Shown: positions 38,990 through 47,300, counted from the stretch's first letter. The stretch: 62,169 nt of DNA from an uncultured Prevotellaceae bacterium (GCA_900320045.1 ONQT01000007.1:1-62169), one strand, 5' to 3'. Notes: generated by a model from the letters alone, not told the origin. Numbers and translations are program-made.

Positions 38990-40818
38990 CCATCATACCA
39001 ATAAGCGAGGCCGGCAAGGATATTGCCGCCACCATACAGAGCACGCTGAACGCGGAAGTGATTCAACGGTCGGACGTCGGTCAACAATGGAGGGACTTCG
39101 ATGCCTTTGTGTTCATCGGTGCCATGGGCATCTGTGTGCGCACCATCGCCCCCTTCATCGAGGACAAGCACAAGGACCCCGCCGTGGTGTGCATCGACTC
39201 ATCCGGTCGCAACGTCATCTCCGTATTGAGCGGACATGTGGGTGGCGCCAACGAACTGACACGCCATCTTGCGACAATGCTGGATGCCCGCGAGGTCATC
39301 ACCACACAGAGTGACAACATGGGGTTGTGGGCTTTGGACACGCTGGCCGACCGCTTCAATTGGGCCATGGCCAGCGAGGACGACATGAACGAATGTATCT
39401 TTGCATTCGTCAACAAGAAGCCGACGGCCTTGTTGTTAGAAGTACGCGACGAGGGTACCGACTATCTGGAGCAGACGTTGCCCGAGCATGTCACCATCAT
39501 CAACGACCTCAGCGAGGCCGACCCGAAGAAATACCAATTGCTCATCATGGTGACTCCCTTTAACCGCTGCGCCCCATTCGGAATGCAGGAGCTGCACTTT
39601 GTTCCCATGGTGGGTACGATAGGCTTCGGTCTGGCCAGTCATCCTGACGACTACGAAGACATCTACGACCAGATAGACGAAGCCTTTGCCCGTCAAGGTG
39701 TGCTGCCTTGTGCCCAGCGCTACTGCACCATCGACGTCAAGAAGGACGAGGAGTTCTGTACCATGCTGGCAGACGAATTTGAGGAAGAGGTGGTATTCTA
39801 TACCGCTGAAGAGTTGTCGAAGGTCGACGTGCCCAATCCCAGCGCCACCGTCCAGAAACATGTGGGAACCCCCAGCGTCTGTGAGGCTGCTGCCATCTTA
39901 GGCAGCAACAACGGCAAACTGCTCATTTCCAAAATCAAGGGTAAGAACTGGACGGCCGCCTTAGCCATCGACCGCCGCTATCTGCGGTCTAACGTTTTCA
40001 GCGGCAAAACCGCTGAGAACAAAGGGAACGCCACCGTGCTCAGCGGTTCCGCTGCTGAGGAAAAAGGGCACATCGAGATTGTGGGGGCAGGACCTGGCGA
40101 CCCGGACCTCATCAGCGTCCGTGGGCGCAAGATGCTGGAGCGCGCCGACCTCATCCTTTATGCGGGCTCTCTGGTTCCTAAAGCACTAACCGAATGCCAC
40201 AAGCCCGGAGCCGTCGTGCGCAGTTCGGCCGCCATGAATCTGGAGGAACAATGCGCCCTGATGAAAGAGCACTACGACCTGGGGCACTTCATCGTCCGTC
40301 TGCACACCGGCGACCCTTGTATCTTCGGTGCCATTCAGGAGCAGATGGCCTTCTTCGACCTCCACCACATGCAGTATCACATCACACCGGGTATCTCGTC
40401 GTTCCTTGCTGCTGCGGCTGAGCTGCAGAGCCAGTTCACCATCCCCGAGCGTTGCCAGACCATCATCCTGACCCGTGGTGAAGGACGCACCCCCATGCCC
40501 GAGAAGGAACAGCTGCACCTGCTGGCCCGCAGCCAGTCGACGATGTGCATCTTCCTCTCCGCCAACATCGTCGACGACGTGCAGCGACAGCTCTTGATGG
40601 AGTATCCAGAGGACACACCAGTTGCCGCCTGCTACCACTTGACATGGCCCGACCAGAGGATTTTCCGTGGTGTATTGAAAGACCTAGCGAAGATAGTCCA
40701 CGACAATCAACTGACACTAACCACTATGCTCGTCGTCGGTGATGCCATTGACAATCGTCAGGGCCTCTCCGAATTGTATAACAAGCACTTCACTCACCTG
40801 TTCCGTAAGGGTAATTAA
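38977..40818 (+). CDS. cbiG/cbiF: Fused CbiG (cobalt-precorrin-5A hydrolase) and CbiF (C11-methyltransferase)
   Basis: Residues 1-335 or so are CbiG, which opens the delta-lactone of cobalt-precorrin-5A: FVFIGAMGICVRTIAPFI, VLSGHVGGANELTRHLA, GTPSVCEAAAIL. Residues from about 365 are CbiF/CobM, the C11-methyltransferase: GAGPGDPDLISVRGRKMLE, HTGDPCIFGAIQEQMAF, TPGISSFLAAAAEL. CbiG is a marker of the early-cobalt, anaerobic B12 route. The two domains are joined by two copies of the palindromic repeat, read in frame as FSGKTAE and LSGSAAE, each followed by a Lys-Gly step. The rest of the pathway is not in the window. Confidence 0.92.
   Translation: MQKIAIIPISEAGKDIAATIQSTLNAEVIQRSDVGQQWRDFDAFVFIGAMGICVRTIAPFIEDKHKDPAVVCIDSSGRNVISVLSGHVGGANELTRHLATMLDAREVITTQSDNMGLWALDTLADRFNWAMASEDDMNECIFAFVNKKPTALLLEVRDEGTDYLEQTLPEHVTIINDLSEADPKKYQLLIMVTPFNRCAPFGMQELHFVPMVGTIGFGLASHPDDYEDIYDQIDEAFARQGVLPCAQRYCTIDVKKDEEFCTMLADEFEEEVVFYTAEELSKVDVPNPSATVQKHVGTPSVCEAAAILGSNNGKLLISKIKGKNWTAALAIDRRYLRSNVFSGKTAENKGNATVLSGSAAEEKGHIEIVGAGPGDPDLISVRGRKMLERADLILYAGSLVPKALTECHKPGAVVRSSAAMNLEEQCALMKEHYDLGHFIVRLHTGDPCIFGAIQEQMAFFDLHHMQYHITPGISSFLAAAAELQSQFTIPERCQTIILTRGEGRTPMPEKEQLHLLARSQSTMCIFLSANIVDDVQRQLLMEYPEDTPVAACYHLTWPDQRIFRGVLKDLAKIVHDNQLTLTTMLVVGDAIDNRQGLSELYNKHFTHLFRKGN
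39997..40059 (+). repeat. Pair of in-frame 21-bp palindromes in the CbiG-CbiF linker
   Basis: Copy 1 (39997-40017) has arms TTCAGCGG and CCGCTGAG around CAAAA. Copy 2 (40039-40059) has arms CTCAGCGG and CTGCTGAG around TTCCG with one G-T pair. They are 42 bp apart, so both are in the same frame (codons 341-347 and 355-361). The 21-nt spacer includes GGAACGCCACCGTG, which resembles GAACGCTAATTGTG in the intergenic pair at 16158-16221. Confidence 0.75.
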
Positions 40819-40823
40819 CGTGT

Positions 40824-40922
40824 ATAGTCCGCAACGCTGACGCGAATAGTTCTCAACGCTGACGTGGATAGTCCGCACTCTCAGTCCGAATAGTCCGGAC
40901 TGGGAGTCCGGATAGTTCGGAC
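40824..40922 (+). repeat. 22-bp tandem repeat after cbiG/cbiF
   Basis: Four full units start at 40824, 40846, 40868 and 40890, with a partial fifth at 40912; each begins ATAGTCCG or ATAGTTC. The fourth is a palindrome (TCCGGACT, GGG, AGTCCGGA), flanked by TCCGAA and TTCGGA that can also pair. The array begins 5 bp after the stop codon. The rest of 40819-41044 holds only the rlmD promoter. Confidence 0.75.
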
Positions 40923-40988
40923 GCATGATGAAGACTACTATCATCACGCCCATAGACGGGTCGAAATACAAAAGAAATGTACTTTTCC

Positions 40989-41019
40989 TTTGCATTTCGA
41001 CTATTTATTTGTACCTTTG
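40989..41019 (+). promoter_or_regulatory. rlmD promoter
   Basis: TTTG (40989-40992), a 19-bp spacer and TACCTTTG (41012-41019) fit the consensus. The promoter lies inside the longest open frame, which shows that translation starts downstream at 41045. Confidence 0.75.
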
Positions 41020-41044
41020 TACGGACAAACAAGAAAAAACAGAT

Positions 41045-42532
41045 ATGACCCGAAAGAAGAAGCCACTACCTATACTTGAAAACATTACCATTGCCGACTA
41101 TGCCGCCGAAGGAAAAGCGGTGGCACGCGTTGACGAGATGGTGGTGTTTGTACCGTGGGCTGTGCCTGGCGATGTCGTCGACCTGCAGGTTCGCCGTAAG
41201 AAGCACTCGTTCATGGAAGCAGAAATCATCCGTTTTCATGAATACAGCAAGGTGCGCACCCAGCCGTTCTGCCAGCACTTCGGCGTGTGCGGCGGTTGCA
41301 AGTGGCAACAGATTCCCTACGACGAACAGTTGCGCATGAAGCAGCAGCAGGTCTTTGACCAATTGACACGCATCGGCAAGATACAACTGCCCGAATTTCG
41401 CCCCATCTTGGGAAGTGTCAAGACTCAGGAATACCGCAACAAGTTGGACTTTGGATGCGCCAACAAGCGCTATCTGACCGACGAGGAAATTGCCTCGCTG
41501 CCGCACGACGAGTCGCAAAGTCTGAAAGACCAGCCGGCAATCGGTTTCCACATCACGGGTGCCTTCGACAAGATACTGCCCATCGAGAAATGCTGGCTGA
41601 TGGACAACCTGCACAACCAGATTCGCAACGAGGTGCGCGACTATGCCACGAAGCACGGATTGTCATTCTTTGACCTGCGCCAGCAGGTGGGACTGTTGCG
41701 CGACGTCATTATCAGGAATTCCAACTCAGGCGAGTGGATGGTTATCTTCCAGTTCCACCTACAAGCTTCCCCAGACCCCTCCTCCCAAGGAGAGGAAAAA
41801 CGTTGGGACAGCGAAGAAGGGCAGAAGGCGCTCGCTTTACTGCAACACATCGCTGACAAATTCCCGCAAATCACCTCGCTGATGTATCTGGACAACCAGA
41901 AGTGCAACGACACCATCGGCGATCAGGACATTCTGGTGTTCAAAGGCAACGACCATATCATTGAGACCATGGAGGATTTGCGCTTCAAGGTCGGTCCTAA
42001 GTCGTTCTACCAGACTAACACCGAACAGGCTTACCACCTCTATTCGGTCGCCCGTGAATTCGCCTTTAGTAACCTCGCCGCTCACTCCTCACCCCTGATT
42101 TACGACCTCTATACCGGCACGGGCACCATTGCCAACTTCGTGGCCAAGAGAGCTCGCCAAGTCATCGGTATCGAATACGTGCCCGAGGCCATTGAGGATG
42201 CCAAGGTGAACTCACGACTGAACGGCATCGAAAATACCTTATTCTACGCCGGCGACATGAAGGATATCCTGACCGACGACTTCATTAGCGAGCACGGACG
42301 GCCTGATGTCATTATCACAGACCCGCCACGAGCCGGCATGCATCCCGACGTCGTCAAGACCATTCTGAATGCACGCCCCCAGCGCATCGTCTACGTCTCC
42401 TGTAACCCTGCTACACAAGCCCGCGACCTGCAGCTGCTGGACGAACTGTACCGAGTGGCCGAGGTTCAACCCGTGGACATGTTCCCTCATACCCCACACG
42501 TAGAAAACGTCGTATTATTAACCCTCAAATAA
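41045..42532 (+). CDS. rlmD: 23S rRNA (uracil-C5)-methyltransferase RlmD-like
   Basis: This SAM-dependent enzyme of the RumA/TrmA family methylates a uracil in 23S rRNA. From MTRKKKPLP it has 495 residues. A TRAM RNA-binding domain comes first, then cysteines of a 4Fe-4S site (CQHFGVCGGCKW with a later Cys expected), then the catalytic domain with DLYTGTGTIANFVA, TDPPRAGMHPDV and the nucleophile in YVSCNPATQARDL. Residues about 240-254 (QASPDPSSQGEEKRW) look like a short insertion relative to the usual family sequence and coincide with a palindromic repeat. The earlier ATG at 40925 precedes the promoter. Confidence 0.9.
   Translation: MTRKKKPLPILENITIADYAAEGKAVARVDEMVVFVPWAVPGDVVDLQVRRKKHSFMEAEIIRFHEYSKVRTQPFCQHFGVCGGCKWQQIPYDEQLRMKQQQVFDQLTRIGKIQLPEFRPILGSVKTQEYRNKLDFGCANKRYLTDEEIASLPHDESQSLKDQPAIGFHITGAFDKILPIEKCWLMDNLHNQIRNEVRDYATKHGLSFFDLRQQVGLLRDVIIRNSNSGEWMVIFQFHLQASPDPSSQGEEKRWDSEEGQKALALLQHIADKFPQITSLMYLDNQKCNDTIGDQDILVFKGNDHIIETMEDLRFKVGPKSFYQTNTEQAYHLYSVAREFAFSNLAAHSSPLIYDLYTGTGTIANFVAKRARQVIGIEYVPEAIEDAKVNSRLNGIENTLFYAGDMKDILTDDFISEHGRPDVIITDPPRAGMHPDVVKTILNARPQRIVYVSCNPATQARDLQLLDELYRVAEVQPVDMFPHTPHVENVVLLTLK
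41776..41795 (+). repeat. In-frame palindrome inside rlmD
   Basis: Arms CCCCTCCT and AGGAGAGG (one mismatch) flank CCCA. It lies within the poorly conserved stretch PDPSSQGEEKRW, which looks inserted. It differs from the TTCNG-loop family. Confidence 0.45.
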
Positions 42533-42538
42533 AGCATC

Positions 42539-43690
42539 ATGAAAATATTAACAACCCTCGTCCTAATGGCTTTAACGCTGCCTATCCAGGCTCAAGAACA
42601 GCCTCAGCAGCAAGTGACGACAACACAAGAGCAGACGAAGAAAACCATCGAACTGCCGCAATGGATGAAAGACATCAAGTTCAGCGGCTACGGCATCCTG
42701 CAGTATCAAAGTGAAGATAAAGAAGGCGACAGCCATAACGAATTCAATCTGCGACTGCTGCGCCTGATTCTGGACGGAAAGATTGGCGACTTCGCCTGGC
42801 GTGCCCAGATTCAAACCACATCGAATGCCGGCCCAGGCAACCCCACCGTCATGCTGTACGACCTATACGGAGAATGGGTCAAGTTTAAGGAACTTCGCGT
42901 GAGAGCCGGCCAATTCAAGCGTCCCTTCACCTTCGACAACCCGAGCCACCCCATCACACAAGGCTGGTATTCCTATGCCATAGCCGTCAACGCCCTGTCA
43001 GGCGGAGGTGACCGCACGGGCGAGAAAGCCAGCGGTGGCCGTGACATCGGTATCCAACTGCAGGGCGACCTTTTCCCCAACAGCAACGGCCGCAGTCTGC
43101 TGCACTATCAGATAGGCGTTTTCAACGGCGAAGGTGTCAACCAGAAGGATAAGGACAGCAAGAAAGACCTGATAGGCGGCCTGTGGGTGATGCCTATTGA
43201 GGGCTTACGTATCGGTGCCTTCGGATGGACGGGTACACGCGCCGACATGATTGTAGGAACCTACACCGACCCCACCACCGGCAAGGTTGTCAACAAACTG
43301 GCCAGCCTATGCAAGAACCGCTACGCACTATCCATAGAATACGACAAGGACGAGTATCTTCTCCGAGCCGAATATATCCATAGTCAGGGATGGGGGTCGG
43401 GCAAGCCCAACGACAACACCGTTAACTACGCCCTTGGCGACAAGGCCGACGGATGGTATGCCTCTGCTATCGTGCCTGTCATTAAGTCGAAGCTGCATGC
43501 TAAGGCCCGCTATCAAGCCTATCGCGACAACAAGCAATGGAACCGCATGAAGACCATGTACGAGGTGGGCTTCAACTATTTCTTCTACAAGAACCTGCAG
43601 CTGAACTTCGAGTATGCCCGCATGAACGATCGCACCGCCAAGAAGCATAATTACAACTTCTTTGACGTGGAACTGGCGTTCCGATTCTAA
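42539..43690 (+). CDS. Outer-membrane porin, phosphate-selective O/P type
   Basis: The 383-residue protein has a signal peptide ending near residue 18 (IQA-QEQ), a Gln/Thr-rich linker, then a 16-strand-type barrel of the OprO/OprP-like porin family. Cues are the N-terminal KFSGYGILQYQ, RLLRLILDGKIGDFAWRAQI, LRVRAGQFKRPFTFDN and the final strand VELAFRF ending in Phe. Such porins pass phosphate or other small anions, but specificity cannot be read here. It starts 6 bp after rlmD on the same strand. A tandem repeat follows its stop. Confidence 0.88.
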   Translation: MKILTTLVLMALTLPIQAQEQPQQQVTTTQEQTKKTIELPQWMKDIKFSGYGILQYQSEDKEGDSHNEFNLRLLRLILDGKIGDFAWRAQIQTTSNAGPGNPTVMLYDLYGEWVKFKELRVRAGQFKRPFTFDNPSHPITQGWYSYAIAVNALSGGGDRTGEKASGGRDIGIQLQGDLFPNSNGRSLLHYQIGVFNGEGVNQKDKDSKKDLIGGLWVMPIEGLRIGAFGWTGTRADMIVGTYTDPTTGKVVNKLASLCKNRYALSIEYDKDEYLLRAEYIHSQGWGSGKPNDNTVNYALGDKADGWYASAIVPVIKSKLHAKARYQAYRDNKQWNRMKTMYEVGFNYFFYKNLQLNFEYARMNDRTAKKHNYNFFDVELAFRF

Positions 43691-43696
43691 GAATAC

Positions 43697-43743
43697 AAGT
43701 CCGAATTCAAAGGCGTAAGTCGAATTCTACGAGCGCAGAATTC
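43697..43743. repeat. Short 20-bp tandem repeat with hairpin between convergent genes
   Basis: Two and a half units beginning AAGTCCGAATTC, AAGTCGAATTC and AGAATTC lie 6 bp after the porin stop. GAATTCT (43722-43728) and AGAATTC (43737-43743) can pair as a hairpin and may act as a two-way terminator, although no T-run follows. The last arm touches the stop codon of the flippase gene. Confidence 0.5.
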
Positions 43744-45251
43744 TAAGAGTTCGTCAGTTTCCGCTTCAGAGACTCCCAAAGATGAGTCTTCTGGCGCAGG
43801 ATATTCAAAGAGTAAGCCGTGCTTGCAACCGCCAGTGCGACTTCTGCTATCCAATAGCCCCAACCATCACAGGCAAGCGATACAACGAAGGCCGCTACAC
43901 CTATCATCATCTGCACGATAGCGTAGGAAACAACGGAACCAGTATAGCGATAGCCATATTGCCAATAAGCAAAAGCTGTGGTCAGCACATATTCACATAA
44001 ATGAGCAATCACGATGGCTACACCCGTGCCATAGATGCCCCAAAAGCGATAACACAGGACAATAGACAACACCAGCGCCACAAAATATGAAGTCTCTAAA
44101 AAGAGGAAAGCCAGCGAACGGCTGCGAGCCAGCGTAATATAAGCAACAGGCATTGTCAACACCTTGAAATACATGGCCATAACAGCCACCTGCGCCATCG
44201 CTACGACAGGCATGAACTCACGACTAAACAGAATGGGCACCAGCACCGGAAGCAACGCCAACAACACCACCAGCATCGGAGCTAACAACAGAAGAGACAC
44301 CTCCATCTGTTTGTTCACCATATCATTGGTAGCAACAATGTCCTTCTGAACTGCCGACAGCCTCGGGAAATAGTCTGTTTCCATAGACGAGAAGACCATT
44401 CCGGCATAGGTTATCGTCAACATATAGCCGACATTATAGAATCCGACGATGTCCAAGCCACCCTCCACATTCAAGAAAGAACGAATAAACATCTCGGAAG
44501 CGCTGCCAATAGCAGCAGCCAGAACGAAAGCCACTCCCAGGCGTATCATGCCGGCACCATCGCTGAGTAAACTGCGACGAAAGCTCAGTCGTAACGGATA
44601 GCGGCGATAAGAATAGCTCATGGTTAGCAACATCGTAGCAAGAGAAATCAACAGAATGGCAGGAACGACACCACGATGTCCCCAGATGTAATAGAGCGGT
44701 AAAGAGAGGACAACTGCTACGACAGCCGAATAAATCTGTATTCTTGCAATGGGACCTAAATGTCGGGTGGCCTTCAGAATAGCCGTCTCTCCTCCTGTCA
44801 AAGCTAGCAACGCAACGGATATGCCTAACATGGCATAGTGCAGCGTGTGGTTACCCCAAGTAAAAGACCATTGGTCTACAAACGAACTTATGGCCAGACA
44901 AAACAAGAGCCCCAACACAGCTGCTATCAAGCTCCATAAGCGGATCACCTTGATATAATACTCCAAACGAGAGTTGTTCCCTTGCTCATAATACTCCGAC
45001 AGGCGTGGAACAGCTCCAAAAGAAATGCCTAAGTTGGTTGTCTGCGAAGCAAAGTTCTGCATCGACATCATCAACGAGTTGAAGCCTATACCGCCAGCAC
45101 CTATCAACAGAGCCATAGCCTTGTTACGCACAAGACCGATAAGGATAATCAGCACCTGTACGCTTCCAAAGAGTCCCGTGTACTTCAACACGTGTTTATA
45201 ACTTTCTCTGTTTCCCTGTTCTTGCATTTCCTTGCCTTTGTCAATGAACAA
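43743..45251 (-). CDS. Polysaccharide flippase (Wzx-like, MATE/MVF superfamily)
   Basis: The membrane protein of about 500 residues has roughly 12-14 predicted helices (for example VQVLIILIGLVRNKAMALLIGAGGIGFNSL, AAVLGLLFCLAISSFV). It resembles O-antigen or exopolysaccharide translocases that flip lipid-linked repeat units across the inner membrane. It faces away from a group of four glycosyltransferase genes and shares a divergent promoter region with them, so it is probably the exporter for their product. A methionine at 45227 (MQEQGNRESYKH) is an alternative start. Substrate unknown. Confidence 0.85.
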   Translation of the reverse strand: MFIDKGKEMQEQGNRESYKHVLKYTGLFGSVQVLIILIGLVRNKAMALLIGAGGIGFNSLMMSMQNFASQTTNLGISFGAVPRLSEYYEQGNNSRLEYYIKVIRLWSLIAAVLGLLFCLAISSFVDQWSFTWGNHTLHYAMLGISVALLALTGGETAILKATRHLGPIARIQIYSAVVAVVLSLPLYYIWGHRGVVPAILLISLATMLLTMSYSYRRYPLRLSFRRSLLSDGAGMIRLGVAFVLAAAIGSASEMFIRSFLNVEGGLDIVGFYNVGYMLTITYAGMVFSSMETDYFPRLSAVQKDIVATNDMVNKQMEVSLLLLAPMLVVLLALLPVLVPILFSREFMPVVAMAQVAVMAMYFKVLTMPVAYITLARSRSLAFLFLETSYFVALVLSIVLCYRFWGIYGTGVAIVIAHLCEYVLTTAFAYWQYGYRYTGSVVSYAIVQMMIGVAAFVVSLACDGWGYWIAEVALAVASTAYSLNILRQKTHLWESLKRKLTNS

Positions 45252-45279
45252 GATTGCTCTAATACTCTTAATTGAACTG

Positions 45280-45311
45280 CAAAATTACATATTTTCTTTT
45301 GTTTCTACAAA
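45280..45311 (-). promoter_or_regulatory. Flippase promoter
   Basis: On the minus strand TTTG (45311-45308), a 20-bp spacer and TAATTTTG (45287-45280) match the consensus. It overlaps the divergent promoter of the glycosyltransferase genes. Confidence 0.65.
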
Positions 45312-45327
45312 TTATTTCGTAACTTTG
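45298..45327 (+). promoter_or_regulatory. Glycosyltransferase cluster promoter
   Basis: TTTG (45298-45301), an 18-bp spacer and TAACTTTG (45320-45327). It overlaps the upstream half of the flippase promoter, so the two may compete or be co-regulated. Confidence 0.65.
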
Positions 45328-45352
45328 CGGAAAAATTAGGCAAGAAGCATAC

Positions 45353-46411
45353 ATGAAACTTGTATATGTCATAGAGAAAATGTCCGGAATCGGTGGGATG
45401 GAACGCATCTTGACCGACAAGATGAATTGGCTATGCAGACAGGATTCCATCGAATTAACTCTGTTATTGGTGTGGAAAGACTCACAACCAATAGAGTTTG
45501 CTTTAGACCCACGCATTCATATCAAACGACTTGAAATTCCCTATATTAAGGGAGGCCTTACATATCCCCTTGCTTTATATCGTTATGACAAGGCTGTCAA
45601 ACAACTACAACCTGACATTACAGTTTTTTGTTGGGTTATGGGTGCTTTCTTAGCAGCTTATGGACATCATGTGGGGAAAACGATCTTTGAGTCTCATCTG
45701 GCAGCAACACGGATGCGTCACCGCTGGCTCATAGACAAGATGCAACAGAAAGTGAACAAGGTTGTCACTTTGACCTCTCAAGATGCCTGCAATTTCACTC
45801 GAGCATTTTCTGTGTCCGTAATACCGAACTTCACTATGTTGGATATTCATCGGAAGCCTTCTTATGAAGTCAATCATTGTGTCGCGTTAGGGCGTTTTGT
45901 CCATCAGAAAAACTATCCTCGCATGATTGCCATTTGGCAGCAAATAGTACAGCGTTTTCCAGAATGGACACTTGATATTTACGGAGATGGAGAAGACAGA
46001 GCCGTTATAGAGCAATGTATTCAACGTGCACATATACAAGATAATGTGATACTGCATGGTTATACAAAAGAGGTGGTCAATGCATATACCTCAGGAAGCA
46101 TTTATCTGATGACCTCACGAATGGAAGGTTTTCCGCTGGTTCTCATTGAGGCTATGGCTTGCGGACTGCCTGTTGTAGCCTTCGATTGTCCTTACGGGCC
46201 ACGTGACGCCATTAAGAATGGCGTTACAGGTTATTTAATACCCTACGATGACGACAAGGCATATATCGAAGCCTTGTTTCAACTGATGGGTAACGTCAGT
46301 CTTAGAAAACAAATGGGAACTGCCGCTACAGCAGAAATAGGATGTTATTCTTACGAATCCATCATGCAACAATGGCTAAGTCTCTTTCAAGAAATTGTCC
46401 AATCATGCTAA
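45353..46411 (+). CDS. Glycosyltransferase family 4 (GT-B)
   Basis: The 352-residue cytoplasmic or membrane-associated enzyme transfers a sugar from a nucleotide donor to a growing glycan. The N-terminal acceptor half starts MKLVYVIEKMSGIGGMERIL. The C-terminal donor half has the GT4 signature EGFPLVLIEAMACGLPVVAFDCPYGPRD with its paired Glu residues. It is first of four glycosyltransferase genes. Base composition is visibly AT-richer than the flanks, a hint of separate ancestry. Sugar and acceptor are unknown. Confidence 0.9.
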   Translation: MKLVYVIEKMSGIGGMERILTDKMNWLCRQDSIELTLLLVWKDSQPIEFALDPRIHIKRLEIPYIKGGLTYPLALYRYDKAVKQLQPDITVFCWVMGAFLAAYGHHVGKTIFESHLAATRMRHRWLIDKMQQKVNKVVTLTSQDACNFTRAFSVSVIPNFTMLDIHRKPSYEVNHCVALGRFVHQKNYPRMIAIWQQIVQRFPEWTLDIYGDGEDRAVIEQCIQRAHIQDNVILHGYTKEVVNAYTSGSIYLMTSRMEGFPLVLIEAMACGLPVVAFDCPYGPRDAIKNGVTGYLIPYDDDKAYIEALFQLMGNVSLRKQMGTAATAEIGCYSYESIMQQWLSLFQEIVQSC

Positions 46412-46424
46412 TACGTCACTCAAC

Positions 46425-47300
46425 ATGATATTATCTGTCATCATACCCGTCTATCGTGTGGAAGCCACTCTTGACCGTTGCGTGGAGAGTGTGCTTAAAC
46501 AGTCCATTGACAACATGGAGGTGATACTGGTAAACGATGGTTCACCAGACCATTGTCCTGAGATGTGCGACAAATGGGCACAGAAAGATTGTCGCATAAA
46601 AGTTATTCACAAAGAAAACGGCGGACTAAGCGATGCCCGCAATGCCGGACTTGACAAGACTCAGGGCGATTACATAACTTTCGTCGATTCTGACGATTGG
46701 CTGGAAGACAACACCTATCCTCCCCTGCTTCCTCTGATGGAAAAATGTGACATCTTAGAATTCTCGATTGCAGAAAGATTGATCCTTCAGGACAGGACAT
46801 ATCATAACACTGAAGAGTATTGGCTGAAAGAGCGGGCTTATACACATGCATTCGCCTGGAATAAGTTATATCGGAGAAGTGTATTCGATAAAGTTCGCTT
46901 TCCCAAAGGTAAAGTATTTGAAGACACCTATACTCTTCCTAAATTATTACAGCATGCCCATACTATCATGACCACACATTACGGCTATTACCACTATTGC
47001 TGGAATCCCAAAGGCATTACAGCTACAGATGACGGTCATGGTCTTGCCCAACTATTGGATGCGCACCTCAATAGCCAAATGCCCATGGACGACAGCTACT
47101 ACATGCACATTGTCAATGTACAGATGGATGTATGGGAAATGACAGGAGCCGCCATCCGTATTCCCAAGAGACGAGTCAATCCGAAGGAATTATCCGGAAA
47201 ATCTAAATTTAAAGCTTATTTGTTAAACATATTAGGAATCAATATTTTATGCAGAATCAACATAATAATCCATCTATTCAAACATCCAAGCCGCTCGTAA
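46425..47300 (+). CDS. Glycosyltransferase family 2 (GT-A)
   Basis: The 291-residue inverting GT-A enzyme opens with MILSVIIPVYRVEATLDRCVESVL. It has VNDGSPDHCPE, GGLSDARNAGLD and the DXD-like FVDSDDW, and ends without membrane helices. The open frame begins at TTG 46395, overlapping the upstream gene; ATG 46425, directly before the conserved SVIIPVY strand, is the better start. The next gene overlaps its end by 52 bp. The transferred sugar is unknown. Confidence 0.9.
   Translation: MILSVIIPVYRVEATLDRCVESVLKQSIDNMEVILVNDGSPDHCPEMCDKWAQKDCRIKVIHKENGGLSDARNAGLDKTQGDYITFVDSDDWLEDNTYPPLLPLMEKCDILEFSIAERLILQDRTYHNTEEYWLKERAYTHAFAWNKLYRRSVFDKVRFPKGKVFEDTYTLPKLLQHAHTIMTTHYGYYHYCWNPKGITATDDGHGLAQLLDAHLNSQMPMDDSYYMHIVNVQMDVWEMTGAAIRIPKRRVNPKELSGKSKFKAYLLNILGINILCRINIIIHLFKHPSRS

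Noticed and set aside
40824-40922. CRISPR array
   Set aside because: The 22-bp units are directly adjacent and degenerate, with no spacers and no cas genes.
40925-41044. Longer N-terminus for RlmD
   Set aside because: The region contains a two-box promoter; translation must start after it.
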